From contig NZ_QMEM01000002.1 of NCBI RefSeq assembly GCF_003390915.1, forward strand, positions 248,001 to 312,000: DNA of 64,000 bases, given 5' to 3'. Source of the DNA: Lewinella sp. IMCC34183 (GTDB taxonomy: Bacteria > Bacteroidota > Bacteroidia > Chitinophagales > Saprospiraceae). The notes beneath the pieces were generated by a model. It had not been told where the DNA came from and did not search any database. It was given only the letters and a program-made list of their open reading frames with translations. Below, piece after piece: positions 25,176 to 33,477 of the stretch; position 1 is the first letter of the stretch; each line of letters begins with the position of its first letter. The translations under genes and the position numbers were made by a program.

Positions 25176-25421
25176 ATGCAAGAACGCATCCTCACCTACA
25201 TCAAGACCGAACTGCTGGCCGGAGAGCCGGCCGACCTGACCGCCCAGGACGACCTGCTGGGTAGCGGCCTCATCAGCTCCATGGCCGTGTTCCGGCTCAT
25301 CGCCTTCCTCGAAGAAACCTTCCAGGTGCGCATCCCGCCCGAGGAGATGACCATCGATCACTTCATGACGGTCGACGCCATGACCGCCTTCGTGCGGGAT
25401 CGCCAAGCCGCGGGCGTATGA
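25176..25421 (+). CDS. Free-standing peptidyl carrier protein
   Basis: An 81-residue carrier protein. The four-helix pattern and LLGSGLISSMAVFRLIAFLEE around the phosphopantetheine Ser (first Ser of LISSM, about residue 35) identify it, although the common DSL motif is replaced by ISS. It lies two bases after the prolyl-AMP ligase gene, and its stop overlaps the start of the NRPS (ATGA). It would carry the proline-derived starter, as PltL, RedO and AnaD do in other pathways. Confidence 0.85.
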   Translation: MQERILTYIKTELLAGEPADLTAQDDLLGSGLISSMAVFRLIAFLEETFQVRIPPEEMTIDHFMTVDAMTAFVRDRQAAGV

Positions 25422-28400
25422 GTCCCACCGCCCTGACCCCCGCGCAGCTGGCGCTCTGGACCGGGCAGCAGCTCGCCCCCGATTCGCCACAGTATAACTG
25501 CGCGTTCACCTTCAACCTGCGCGGCCCGCTCGACGTGGACCGCTTCCGGGCGAGCTTCCGTGCGCTGGTGGCCGAGTGCGACACCATGCGTACCGTGTTT
25601 CGGTCCCGGAACGGAGCGCCGCAGCAGCACGTGCTCCCCGACCTGCCGGGCGAACTGCGGGTGACGGACGGGCCGGCCTCCGTCCGCGAGCTCGAAGCGT
25701 GGCTCGAAACCCGTAGCGCCCGTGTCTTCGACCTGGAGGACGGTTGTGTAGATGCCGTACTGCTGCACCTGGGTACCGACCACCACCTCTTCTTCCTGAA
25801 CCAGCATCACCTGATCGTTGACGCCTGGGGCGTAAGCGTGCAGTATACCCGCCTGGCGGAACTGTACGCAACGGGCGGGAACGCGGGTGCGGAGGAGACC
25901 AATCAACTGCCCTCCTTTTCGGCTTACCGCCGCGAGCTTGCGAAGGAGCAGCTGCTTCCCGACTACTGGGCCGACCGGCCCGCCGCCGCCCCGCCCCGCC
26001 TGGTGGGCCGGACCAACGCGGCGGGCAATTCCCGGTCGCCCCGGATCCGGATCGACCTGGGACCGGAGCGCATGGAGGCCCTGGACCGCCTGGCCGCCCG
26101 CCCCGACGTGCGGCACTTTACGCGGGACATGACCCGGTTCACCCTGCTGTCCACCGTATTAACGGCCTTCGTCCACCGTATCTCCGGCGCCGGGGACGTC
26201 ACCCTCGGCACCCCCGCCGCCAACCGGACCACCCCCGCCGAGCGGCGGCTGCCGGCCCAGGTGATCGAGATGCTGCCCCTGTACGGGACGGTGGCTCCCG
26301 ACGACACCTTCCTTTCGCTGCTCGGCCGGCAGCGCACCGCAGCCAATGCGTTCCTGGCCGCGGCCCGTCCCGGGGTGGTGCGCCCGGAACTCTCCGCCTC
26401 CTTCAACGTCGTGCTGAACTTCATCACGGCCACCTTCGGCGATTTCTCCCCCGCCGTAGCGTGCCGTACCCGCTGGCGCTCGCCCGGCCACGCCGACCCG
26501 GGCCACCACCTGCGGCTGCAGGTTCACGACCTTGATCGGAGCGGCCGGCTGACGCTGGAATTCGACCTGAATACGGCGGTGTTCGCGGACGCGGATCACC
26601 AGCGCGTACCCGCTCAGTTTCTACGGCTGCTCGACGCGATGACGTCCAACCCCGAACAGGGTATCGCGACCGCCGATCTACTGGGCGACGACGGGCGGGC
26701 GCGGCTCCTGGCTGCGGGGCGGGGCAAGGCATCCCCCCTGGCTTACCGATCCGTGCTGGAGATGATCGCCGAACAAGTGGCCCGCACCCCCGACCAGCCC
26801 GCCGTGGAAGGCCCCGGCGGCACGCTGACCTACGCGGAGCTCGACGCCCGCTCCGCCCGCCTGGCCGGCTTTCTCGGCGGCCGCCTCCGGACACCGGGCG
26901 GGATCGTGGGCCTCTTCCTGCCGCGTTCGGCTGACCTTCTCGTGGCCCTCCTCGCCTGCTGGCGGGCGGGACACACCTACGTGCCCCTGCCCACCGACGT
27001 GCCCGACGGCCGCCTGGAGCACATCCTGAAAGAGACGGACTGCGCCCTGGTCCTCACCGACGCCGCCCGGTTTCCGCGGGTGGAGGCGTACCGGGTATCG
27101 GCGGTGCTGCTGGACAGCGACGCGCAGCTGCTCGAGCGCACGCCACCCGTAGCGGGACTCCCGGCGGACTACCCCGCCCCGGCCTACGTCATGTACACCT
27201 CCGGCAGTACCGGTGCCCCCAAGGGGGTGGAGATCGGCCACCGCGCCCTGGCCGGCTACGTGGACTACGCCCGGCGGCGCTACGTGCGGTCCCCGGCACC
27301 GGCCTTTCCGCTCTTCACCACCATCGGCTTCGACCTGACGGTCACCTCGCTACTGACGCCGCTGACCTGCGGCGGTCGGGTGATCGTGTATCCCGAGCCC
27401 GCCCCCGGCACGCCCGACCTGGCCGTGGTGCAGGTGATGGACGACGACCGCTGCGACGTGGTCAAGCTGACGCCCTCCCACCTGGCCCTGTTGCGGGGAC
27501 GCGACTACCGCGGCGCGCGGCTCCGCACCCTCATCGTGGGGGGCGAACAGTTCACCGCCGACCTGGCGCGGGAGGTGCGCGAGAACTTCCCCGCAGCTAC
27601 GGACATCATCAACGAATACGGACCGACCGAGGCCACGGTAGGGTGCATCGAGACGAGCTATACCGGAGCGGGTGACGTGCACGGGGCCGTCCCGATCGGC
27701 CGCCCCGTCGACAACAGCGAGGCCCTGCTGTTGGACGACCGGGGGCAGCTCGTCCCCGACGGTATGACCGGTGAGCTGTACCTCGGCGGGCCCAACCTGG
27801 CCGACGGCTACCGGGGCCGCGCCGAGCTCACCGCCGAGCGGTTTGTCGACCACCCCTACCGGGCCGGGGAACGCCTGTACCGAACCGGCGACCGCGCCCG
27901 CCGCAATGTTACCGGAGACCTGGAATTCCTGGGCCGTGCCGACCGGCAGACCAAATGGCGGGGGTACCGCATCGAGCTCGACGGCATCGAGCAGGTGCTG
28001 GCCAGTCAGCCGGGGGTGCGGGCGGCGGCGGTGGACCTCATCGACCCCTCCGCCTGGGGGCGTACGCCGGTCGACCACTACTGTACCAACTGCGGGTTGC
28101 CGGCCAACTACCCCAGTGCGTCCTTCGACGAAGCCGGTGTCTGCCAGCTCTGTCGCGGCTTTGAGGACTACGCGGAGAAGGCGCGGGCCTACTTCCGCAC
28201 CCTGAACGACTTCCAGGCCATCTTCGCCGACCGGCCGAGCCAACGGGGCGCCGAGTACGACTGTATCATGCTGCTGAGCGGGGGCAAGGACAGCACCTAT
28301 GCCCTCGGACAGCTGGTGGAAATGGGGCTCAAGGTACTGGCCTTCACCCTCGACAACGGCTACATTTCCGAGCAGGCCCTGGACAACATCCGCCGCGTGG

Positions 28401-29551
28401 CCGACGACCTGGGCGTCGACGTACACTTCGGCCGGACGCCGGCGATGAACGAGATCTTCGTCGACAGCCTCCAGCGGCACTGCAACGTGTGCAACGGCTG
28501 CTTCAAGACGATCTATACCCTCAGCACCCAGGTGGCCCTGGAAAAGAAAATCCCCTACATCGTCACCGGGCTGTCGCGGGGGCAGTTCTTCGAGACGCGG
28601 CTCACCGAGGAGCTGTTCTGGGACGGCGGGGACGGCCCCGCGGACATCGACCGGGCGATCCTCGAGGCCCGCAAGGTGTACCACCGCGCCGACGACGCCG
28701 TAAAGAAGCTGCTGGATACCTCGGCCTTTGCCACCGACGAGGTCTTCGAGCGGGTACAGTTCCTGGACTTTTACCGCTACACCGACGCCACGCTGGACGA
28801 GATGTACGCCTACCTCGACGACCGGCTGCCCTGGGTGCGCCCCACGGACACCGGGCGGTCCACCAATTGCCTGATCAACCAGGTGGGGATCTTCGTCCAC
28901 AAGAAGGAAAAGGGCTACAACAACTACGCCTTTCCCTACAGCTGGGACGTACGCATCGGCCACAAGGAGCGGGAGGCCGCCCTGGAGGAAATCAACGAGG
29001 AAGTCGACGTACCGGCCGTACAACGCATCATGGCCGAGATCGGCTACCGCAGCCCGTCGGAGCAGTACGACCGGCGACAACTGGTGGCCTACTACGTCGG
29101 CGCGGAAGGGACCACGCCCGCCGAACTGCGGGCCGGGATGGCGCGGCTGCTGCCCGACTACAGCCTGCCGCAACTGTTCGTCCCGCTCAACGAACTGCCG
29201 CTCACCCCCGCCGGGAAGGTGGACCGCACGGCCCTCGCGGGCCTGGGCGGCGTGCCGGAAGCGGAGAACACCGCCTACGAGGCCCCCGTCGGGGAGATCG
29301 AGGAACTGCTGGCCGAGATCTGGTCCGGCGTGCTGAGCCAGGAGCGGATCGGCCGCCACGAGAAATTCCTGGACCTCGGGGGACACAGCCTCACCGCCAT
29401 TCGGCTGTCGGCCCGGATTTCCGAGGCCTTCGACATCCAGTTTCCGCTGCATCGCGTATTTGAGTACGCCACGATTGCCCTCCAGGGGGAATACCTGGAA
29501 CAGACGCTTCTGCGTTTGCTGTCCGAGGCAGAACGTAACGACATCTCCTAG
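25418..29551 (+). CDS. NRPS C-A-T with PP-loop (AANH) domain inserted in the A domain
   Basis: A 1377-residue NRPS. The C domain covers about 5-430 (QHHLIVDAWG, H130, H131, D135). The A domain begins near 440 (YTSGSTGAPKG 593-603). Its code is D639, L640, T643, K683, then I, G, E, V, G and the A10 Lys: DLTKIGEVGK, the asparagine signature. After motif A8 (GRADRQTKWRGYRIEL) the A domain is interrupted at about 889-1217. The insert has CTNC and CQLC pairs, a PP-loop SGGKDS (954-959) and CNVCNGC (1022-1028). It resembles N-acetyl-sugar amidotransferase/AANH enzymes. The A domain resumes with LPDYSLPQLFVPL and TPAGKVDR, then a T domain (GGHSL, Ser1324). A modification of the Asn unit, to amidine or thioamide, is inferred. 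Confidence 0.93.
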   Translation: MSPTALTPAQLALWTGQQLAPDSPQYNCAFTFNLRGPLDVDRFRASFRALVAECDTMRTVFRSRNGAPQQHVLPDLPGELRVTDGPASVRELEAWLETRSARVFDLEDGCVDAVLLHLGTDHHLFFLNQHHLIVDAWGVSVQYTRLAELYATGGNAGAEETNQLPSFSAYRRELAKEQLLPDYWADRPAAAPPRLVGRTNAAGNSRSPRIRIDLGPERMEALDRLAARPDVRHFTRDMTRFTLLSTVLTAFVHRISGAGDVTLGTPAANRTTPAERRLPAQVIEMLPLYGTVAPDDTFLSLLGRQRTAANAFLAAARPGVVRPELSASFNVVLNFITATFGDFSPAVACRTRWRSPGHADPGHHLRLQVHDLDRSGRLTLEFDLNTAVFADADHQRVPAQFLRLLDAMTSNPEQGIATADLLGDDGRARLLAAGRGKASPLAYRSVLEMIAEQVARTPDQPAVEGPGGTLTYAELDARSARLAGFLGGRLRTPGGIVGLFLPRSADLLVALLACWRAGHTYVPLPTDVPDGRLEHILKETDCALVLTDAARFPRVEAYRVSAVLLDSDAQLLERTPPVAGLPADYPAPAYVMYTSGSTGAPKGVEIGHRALAGYVDYARRRYVRSPAPAFPLFTTIGFDLTVTSLLTPLTCGGRVIVYPEPAPGTPDLAVVQVMDDDRCDVVKLTPSHLALLRGRDYRGARLRTLIVGGEQFTADLAREVRENFPAATDIINEYGPTEATVGCIETSYTGAGDVHGAVPIGRPVDNSEALLLDDRGQLVPDGMTGELYLGGPNLADGYRGRAELTAERFVDHPYRAGERLYRTGDRARRNVTGDLEFLGRADRQTKWRGYRIELDGIEQVLASQPGVRAAAVDLIDPSAWGRTPVDHYCTNCGLPANYPSASFDEAGVCQLCRGFEDYAEKARAYFRTLNDFQAIFADRPSQRGAEYDCIMLLSGGKDSTYALGQLVEMGLKVLAFTLDNGYISEQALDNIRRVADDLGVDVHFGRTPAMNEIFVDSLQRHCNVCNGCFKTIYTLSTQVALEKKIPYIVTGLSRGQFFETRLTEELFWDGGDGPADIDRAILEARKVYHRADDAVKKLLDTSAFATDEVFERVQFLDFYRYTDATLDEMYAYLDDRLPWVRPTDTGRSTNCLINQVGIFVHKKEKGYNNYAFPYSWDVRIGHKEREAALEEINEEVDVPAVQRIMAEIGYRSPSEQYDRRQLVAYYVGAEGTTPAELRAGMARLLPDYSLPQLFVPLNELPLTPAGKVDRTALAGLGGVPEAENTAYEAPVGEIEELLAEIWSGVLSQERIGRHEKFLDLGGHSLTAIRLSARISEAFDIQFPLHRVFEYATIALQGEYLEQTLLRLLSEAERNDIS

Positions 29552-29567
29552 TCTGAACTCTCCATAT

Positions 29568-31787
29568 ATGTCTGATAGATTTACCCTTTTCCTCCTTCTT
29601 TGCATTTGCTCAATTGCCCTATCGGCCCAGGAGGTGAAGGGGCGGGTACTCACCGCCGACCGCAGCCCGGTCATCGGCGCCTACGTCATCCACCTCAACT
29701 CCGAGCACCACACCCACACCAACGAGCTAGGCAACTTCTCGCTCGAGGGGGTGGAGACCGGCGACAGCCTGCAGATCACCTACCTGGGGTACCGGACGCA
29801 GGTCGTGGCCGTGCCGCGTACCGGCGACGATCTGACCGTGCAGCTGCGGGAGAGCTTCTTCGACCTGGACGCCATCACGGTGCGGCCGAACCTGCGGTCC
29901 CTCAACGTGACCACCGACATCGACGCCCGCCTGCGGCCCGTCAACTCCGCCCAGGACGTACTGCGTCGCGTGCCCGGCATGGTGATCGGCCAGCACGCCG
30001 GCGGCGGCAAGGCCGAGCAGATCTTCCTGCGGGGCTTCGACATCGACCACGGCACCGACGTGGCGATCTCCGTGGAGGGCATGCCGGTCAACATGGTCAG
30101 TCACGCCCACGGGCAGGGCTACGCCGACCTCCACTTCATCATTCCGGAGGCCATCGAGAAGATCGACTACGGCAAGGGGCCCTACTACGCCGATCAGGGC
30201 AACTTCGCCACCGCCGGCTACGTCGATTTCGACCTGAAGGAGAAACTCGACGGCTCGCTCATCACCGCCGAGGCCGGCTCCTTCAATACCCTGCGCGCCG
30301 TGGGGCTCTTCGACCTGCTTGACGCCCCGAGCAGCAGCGCTTACCTGGCTACGGAGTACATCCTCACCGACGGGCCCTTCGTCTCCAGCCAGCACTTCAA
30401 CCGCCTCAACCTGATGGGCCGCTACACAACCGAACTGGCCAGCGGCAGTAAGCTCTCCCTCCTCGCCAGCCACTTCGAGAGCAAGTGGGACGCCTCCGGG
30501 CAGATCCCCGTCCGGGCCGTGGAGGACGGTACCATCGGACGCTTCGGCGCCATCGACGATACCGAGGGCGGCTACACCGGCCGCAGCAACCTGGCCGGCG
30601 AATTCCTGCGCGTAGTGGACCGCAATACCTTCGTAAAGACCAATGCCTACTACAGCCGCTACGATTTCGAGCTGTTCTCCAACTTCACCTTCTTCCTGGA
30701 AGACCCCGTCAATGGCGACCAGATCCGGCAGCACGAGGACCGCGAGCTGTTCGGCTTCAAGTCCGAGTTGCAGCACGGCTTCCGGACCAGCGGCGGCGAG
30801 GGAAGCCTCAAGGCGGGCCTGGGCCTCCGCTACGACAACAGCGACGACGTGGAGTTGAGCCGCACCCGCAACCGACAGGAGCTGCTGGAGCGGCTGCAGT
30901 TCGGGGACATCGACGAGACCAACCTCTTCGCCTACGTCGGGGCCGACCTGGAATACGGCAACCTGCTCATCAACCCGGCGGTCCGGGTAGACCACTTTGT
31001 GTTCAACTACGTCGATAAACTCCAGCCCACCTACGACCGGCAGGAGCAGCGCAAATCGGCCGTGAGCCCCAAGCTGAACTTCCTCTACACCGTCAACGAT
31101 CAGACCCAGCTCTTTCTCAAGACGGGCATCGGTTTCCACGCCAACGACACGCGCGTCGTACTCGACCAGGGTGCCGACGCCATCCTGCCGGCCGCCTACG
31201 GCGCCGACCTGGGGGGCATCTTCCGGCCAAGCCGCCGCCTGTTCCTGAACGCCGCGCTCTGGTACCTCTACCTGGAGCAGGAGTTTGTATACGTCGGTGA
31301 CGCCGGCATCGTGGAGCCCAGCGGCGAGACCCGCCGCCTGGGTATCGACTTCGGGGCCCGGTACCAGATCACCGACTGGCTCTTCGCCGACGCCGACGTG
31401 AACTACGCCCTGGCCCGCAGCATCGGGGAGCCGGAGGGTGCCAACTACATCCCGCTGGCCCCCGACCTGACCAGCACCGGCGGACTCAACGTCCTGGAGG
31501 ATCGGCTCTCCGGCGGCATTCGCTACCGCTTCGTCAACGACCGCCCCGCCAACGAGGATAACTCCATCGTGGCCGACGGCTACTTCATCCTGGACGCCAA
31601 CGTGAACTACACCTTCGGCCCGCTGTCCGTAGGCCTCGTACTCGAAAACCTCCTCGACGCGGAGTGGAACGAAACCCAGTTCGCCACGGAGTCGCGCCTG
31701 CGCAACGAGGCGAACCCCGTGGAGGAAATCCACTTTACGCCCGGTACCCCCCGCTTCGTACGCGGCGTGGTGCGGTACCGCTTCTGA
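29568..31787 (+). CDS. TonB-dependent outer-membrane receptor
   Basis: A 739-residue receptor, starting at ATG 29568 with signal MSDRFTLFLLLCICSIALSAQ. A carboxypeptidase-regulatory-like domain covers about 22-105 (VKGRVLTADRSPVIGAYV). The plug follows at about 115-225 (AQDVLRRVPGMVIG, IFLRGFDIDHGTDVAISVEGM, HAHGQGYADLHF), then a beta-barrel ending in an aromatic residue (VVRYRF). It takes up large or scarce ligands across the outer membrane using TonB energy. It lies 16 bases after the NRPS gene. Uptake of a metal chelate of the NRPS product is the natural hypothesis, unproven. Confidence 0.88.
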   Translation: MSDRFTLFLLLCICSIALSAQEVKGRVLTADRSPVIGAYVIHLNSEHHTHTNELGNFSLEGVETGDSLQITYLGYRTQVVAVPRTGDDLTVQLRESFFDLDAITVRPNLRSLNVTTDIDARLRPVNSAQDVLRRVPGMVIGQHAGGGKAEQIFLRGFDIDHGTDVAISVEGMPVNMVSHAHGQGYADLHFIIPEAIEKIDYGKGPYYADQGNFATAGYVDFDLKEKLDGSLITAEAGSFNTLRAVGLFDLLDAPSSSAYLATEYILTDGPFVSSQHFNRLNLMGRYTTELASGSKLSLLASHFESKWDASGQIPVRAVEDGTIGRFGAIDDTEGGYTGRSNLAGEFLRVVDRNTFVKTNAYYSRYDFELFSNFTFFLEDPVNGDQIRQHEDRELFGFKSELQHGFRTSGGEGSLKAGLGLRYDNSDDVELSRTRNRQELLERLQFGDIDETNLFAYVGADLEYGNLLINPAVRVDHFVFNYVDKLQPTYDRQEQRKSAVSPKLNFLYTVNDQTQLFLKTGIGFHANDTRVVLDQGADAILPAAYGADLGGIFRPSRRLFLNAALWYLYLEQEFVYVGDAGIVEPSGETRRLGIDFGARYQITDWLFADADVNYALARSIGEPEGANYIPLAPDLTSTGGLNVLEDRLSGGIRYRFVNDRPANEDNSIVADGYFILDANVNYTFGPLSVGLVLENLLDAEWNETQFATESRLRNEANPVEEIHFTPGTPRFVRGVVRYRF

Positions 31788-31798
31788 TCCCTTACCGT

Positions 31799-32428
31799 AT
31801 GCGCTTCATCCTGTTGTTCACGCTTTTCCTGCCGCTGCGGGCCACCGTCTCCGCCCAGGCGCCCTTCGAGGGAACCATCGTCTACGATTTTACCTTCCGC
31901 GACCGGACCGGGCAAATGACCGACGAGCAGGCCCGCACCTTTCTTGGAACGGAGCAGACCTACCGCATCCGGGGGGGCAGCTACGCCAGCCAGCTGGACG
32001 GGCTCGTAGGGATGACCGTGGTGTACCAGGGCGGCGACAGCCTCTTTACCTACTTCCTCAATGCTCCCCAGGTGCTGTACAACGTGGTGACGGTAGCGGA
32101 CGACTCCCTCATCAGCTACACGATCGAGGAGGATGTAGCCGAGATCGCCGGCGTGCCTTGCGACCTGCTCACGATTCTGTCCCGGGCCGGCACCACCCGA
32201 TACTACTACAGTACGGACTACCCGGCCGACGCGCGGCTGTTTGCCCGCCACCGCTTCGGCTGGTGGTCGCTCTGTACCGAGCTCACCGGCTCCCTGCCCC
32301 TGAAGACCGTCACGGATCTGGAGCACTTGTACACCGAAGGGACGGCGCGAATCATCCGCGCCGAACCCGTCAACGACGCGGCCTTTGCGGTCCCCGACCG
32401 GCCGCGGGTAGCGGCACCGACGGAGTAA
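31799..32428 (+). CDS. Secreted protein, GLPGLI-like
   Basis: A 209-residue secreted protein (signal MRFILLFTLFLPLRATVSAQ). The mature part EGTIVYDFTFRD and the regular beta strands resemble the GLPGLI or DUF4412-type Bacteroidota proteins of unknown function. It follows the TonB receptor by 11 bases and is probably cotranscribed with it. It could be an accessory to that receptor or unrelated. Confidence 0.65.
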   Translation: MRFILLFTLFLPLRATVSAQAPFEGTIVYDFTFRDRTGQMTDEQARTFLGTEQTYRIRGGSYASQLDGLVGMTVVYQGGDSLFTYFLNAPQVLYNVVTVADDSLISYTIEEDVAEIAGVPCDLLTILSRAGTTRYYYSTDYPADARLFARHRFGWWSLCTELTGSLPLKTVTDLEHLYTEGTARIIRAEPVNDAAFAVPDRPRVAAPTE

Positions 32429-32431
32429 GGC

Positions 32432-32438
32432 TATCTTG
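32432..32438 (+). promoter_or_regulatory. -7 box TATCTTG
   Basis: A near-consensus -7 element 20 bases before the GTG of the glycosyltransferase at 32459. It suggests that gene has its own promoter, separate from the NRPS operon. Confidence 0.4.
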
Positions 32439-32458
32439 CTCGGAAACTAATCCAAGCC

Positions 32459-33475
32459 GTGCCCCAACGCCCCGCCGACCGCCGTCATACCTTGCTCGCC
32501 GTGCTGGACTGGGGCCTCGGCCACGCCAGTCGTAGCCTGGCCCTGGCCCGCCGGCTGGAGGCGGAGGGCGACCGAATCAGCTGGGCCAGCAGCGGCCCGG
32601 CCGCGGAGATGCTGCGCCGCGAACTGCCCGGGACCACGGTACACGAATTGCCCGCCTACCGCGTGACCTACGCCAGCAAACGCATGGCCTGGAACGTGGC
32701 CCGGCAGGCGTGGCGCTGGCAACGGACGCTGCGGGCCGAGAAAAAGGCCACCGCCGTCCTGGTAGAGCAACTGGGCATCGACCGCATCGTTTCCGATAGC
32801 CGCTTCGGTTGCCATCACCCGGCGGTACCCTCCGTGTTCCTTACCCACCAGCTTCACCCCATCACCCACTTTGCACCCGCGTCCGCGGCTTACCGCCTGC
32901 AGCTCGGGCGGTTCGACGAGTACTGGGTGCCCGACGATCCGGGGCACGATCGCCTGAGCGGGAAGCTGTCCGACCCGGCCGGCTACGATAACGTCCGCTT
33001 CATCGGCCCGCTGCCCCACCTGGCGCCCGCTTCGGGGGGCGACCCCAGTGCCCTGCTGGCCCTGCTGTCCGGCCCCGAACCCATGCGTACCCGCCTGGAA
33101 GAGATTCTGCTGCCCCAGCTTGACGCCCTGCCCTACCCCGTCAAGGTCGTCCGCGGCCTGCCCAGCGACGCCGTCCCACCGGCGACCGGCCACGCCTACG
33201 AGATCCGCAACTTCGCCGATACCGCTACGCTGTCACCCCTGCTCACCGCCGCCCGCTTCGTGGTGGCCCGGCCGGGCTATTCCACGCTGATGGACCTGCG
33301 CGCGCTCAATAAAAAGGCCATCCTGATACCTACGCCGGGACAGACGGAGCAGGCCTACCTCGCACAGCGTGCCCAACTGCAGGGCTGGGCCGTAGCCGTG
33401 ATGGACCAGGACAAGCTGCACCTCAAGGAATCCCTCGAGCGGCTGGCCGGCGAGCGGCTATTGCGCGATTACTGA
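32459..33475 (+). CDS. GT-B glycosyltransferase, MurG/GT28-like
   Basis: A 338-residue protein starting at GTG. The N-terminus LLAVLDWGLGHASRSLALARRL is the glycine-rich acceptor-domain loop of the MurG/GT28 group. The C-terminal half has PLLTAARFVVARPGYSTLMDL and IPTPGQTEQAYLAQ, the donor-binding signature. No membrane span is present. Acceptor unknown; glycolipid or cell-wall precursors are typical for the family. It converges with the XRE regulator gene. Confidence 0.75.
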   Translation: MPQRPADRRHTLLAVLDWGLGHASRSLALARRLEAEGDRISWASSGPAAEMLRRELPGTTVHELPAYRVTYASKRMAWNVARQAWRWQRTLRAEKKATAVLVEQLGIDRIVSDSRFGCHHPAVPSVFLTHQLHPITHFAPASAAYRLQLGRFDEYWVPDDPGHDRLSGKLSDPAGYDNVRFIGPLPHLAPASGGDPSALLALLSGPEPMRTRLEEILLPQLDALPYPVKVVRGLPSDAVPPATGHAYEIRNFADTATLSPLLTAARFVVARPGYSTLMDLRALNKKAILIPTPGQTEQAYLAQRAQLQGWAVAVMDQDKLHLKESLERLAGERLLRDY

Positions 33476-33477
33476 CG

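Noticed and set aside
28271-28310. The SGGKDS motif as part of an asparagine synthetase domain.
   Set aside because: No glutaminase half is present and the surrounding CxxC pairs fit the AANH/amidotransferase group rather than AsnB.
29460-29567. An upstream extension of the TonB receptor frame.
   Set aside because: It would overlap the NRPS gene and place 36 non-signal residues before a perfect signal peptide at ATG 29568.
27350-29674. A 774-codon minus-strand frame opposite the interrupted NRPS.
   Set aside because: It lies antisense to well-conserved A, PP-loop and T motifs, and its own translation shows no recognisable domain.
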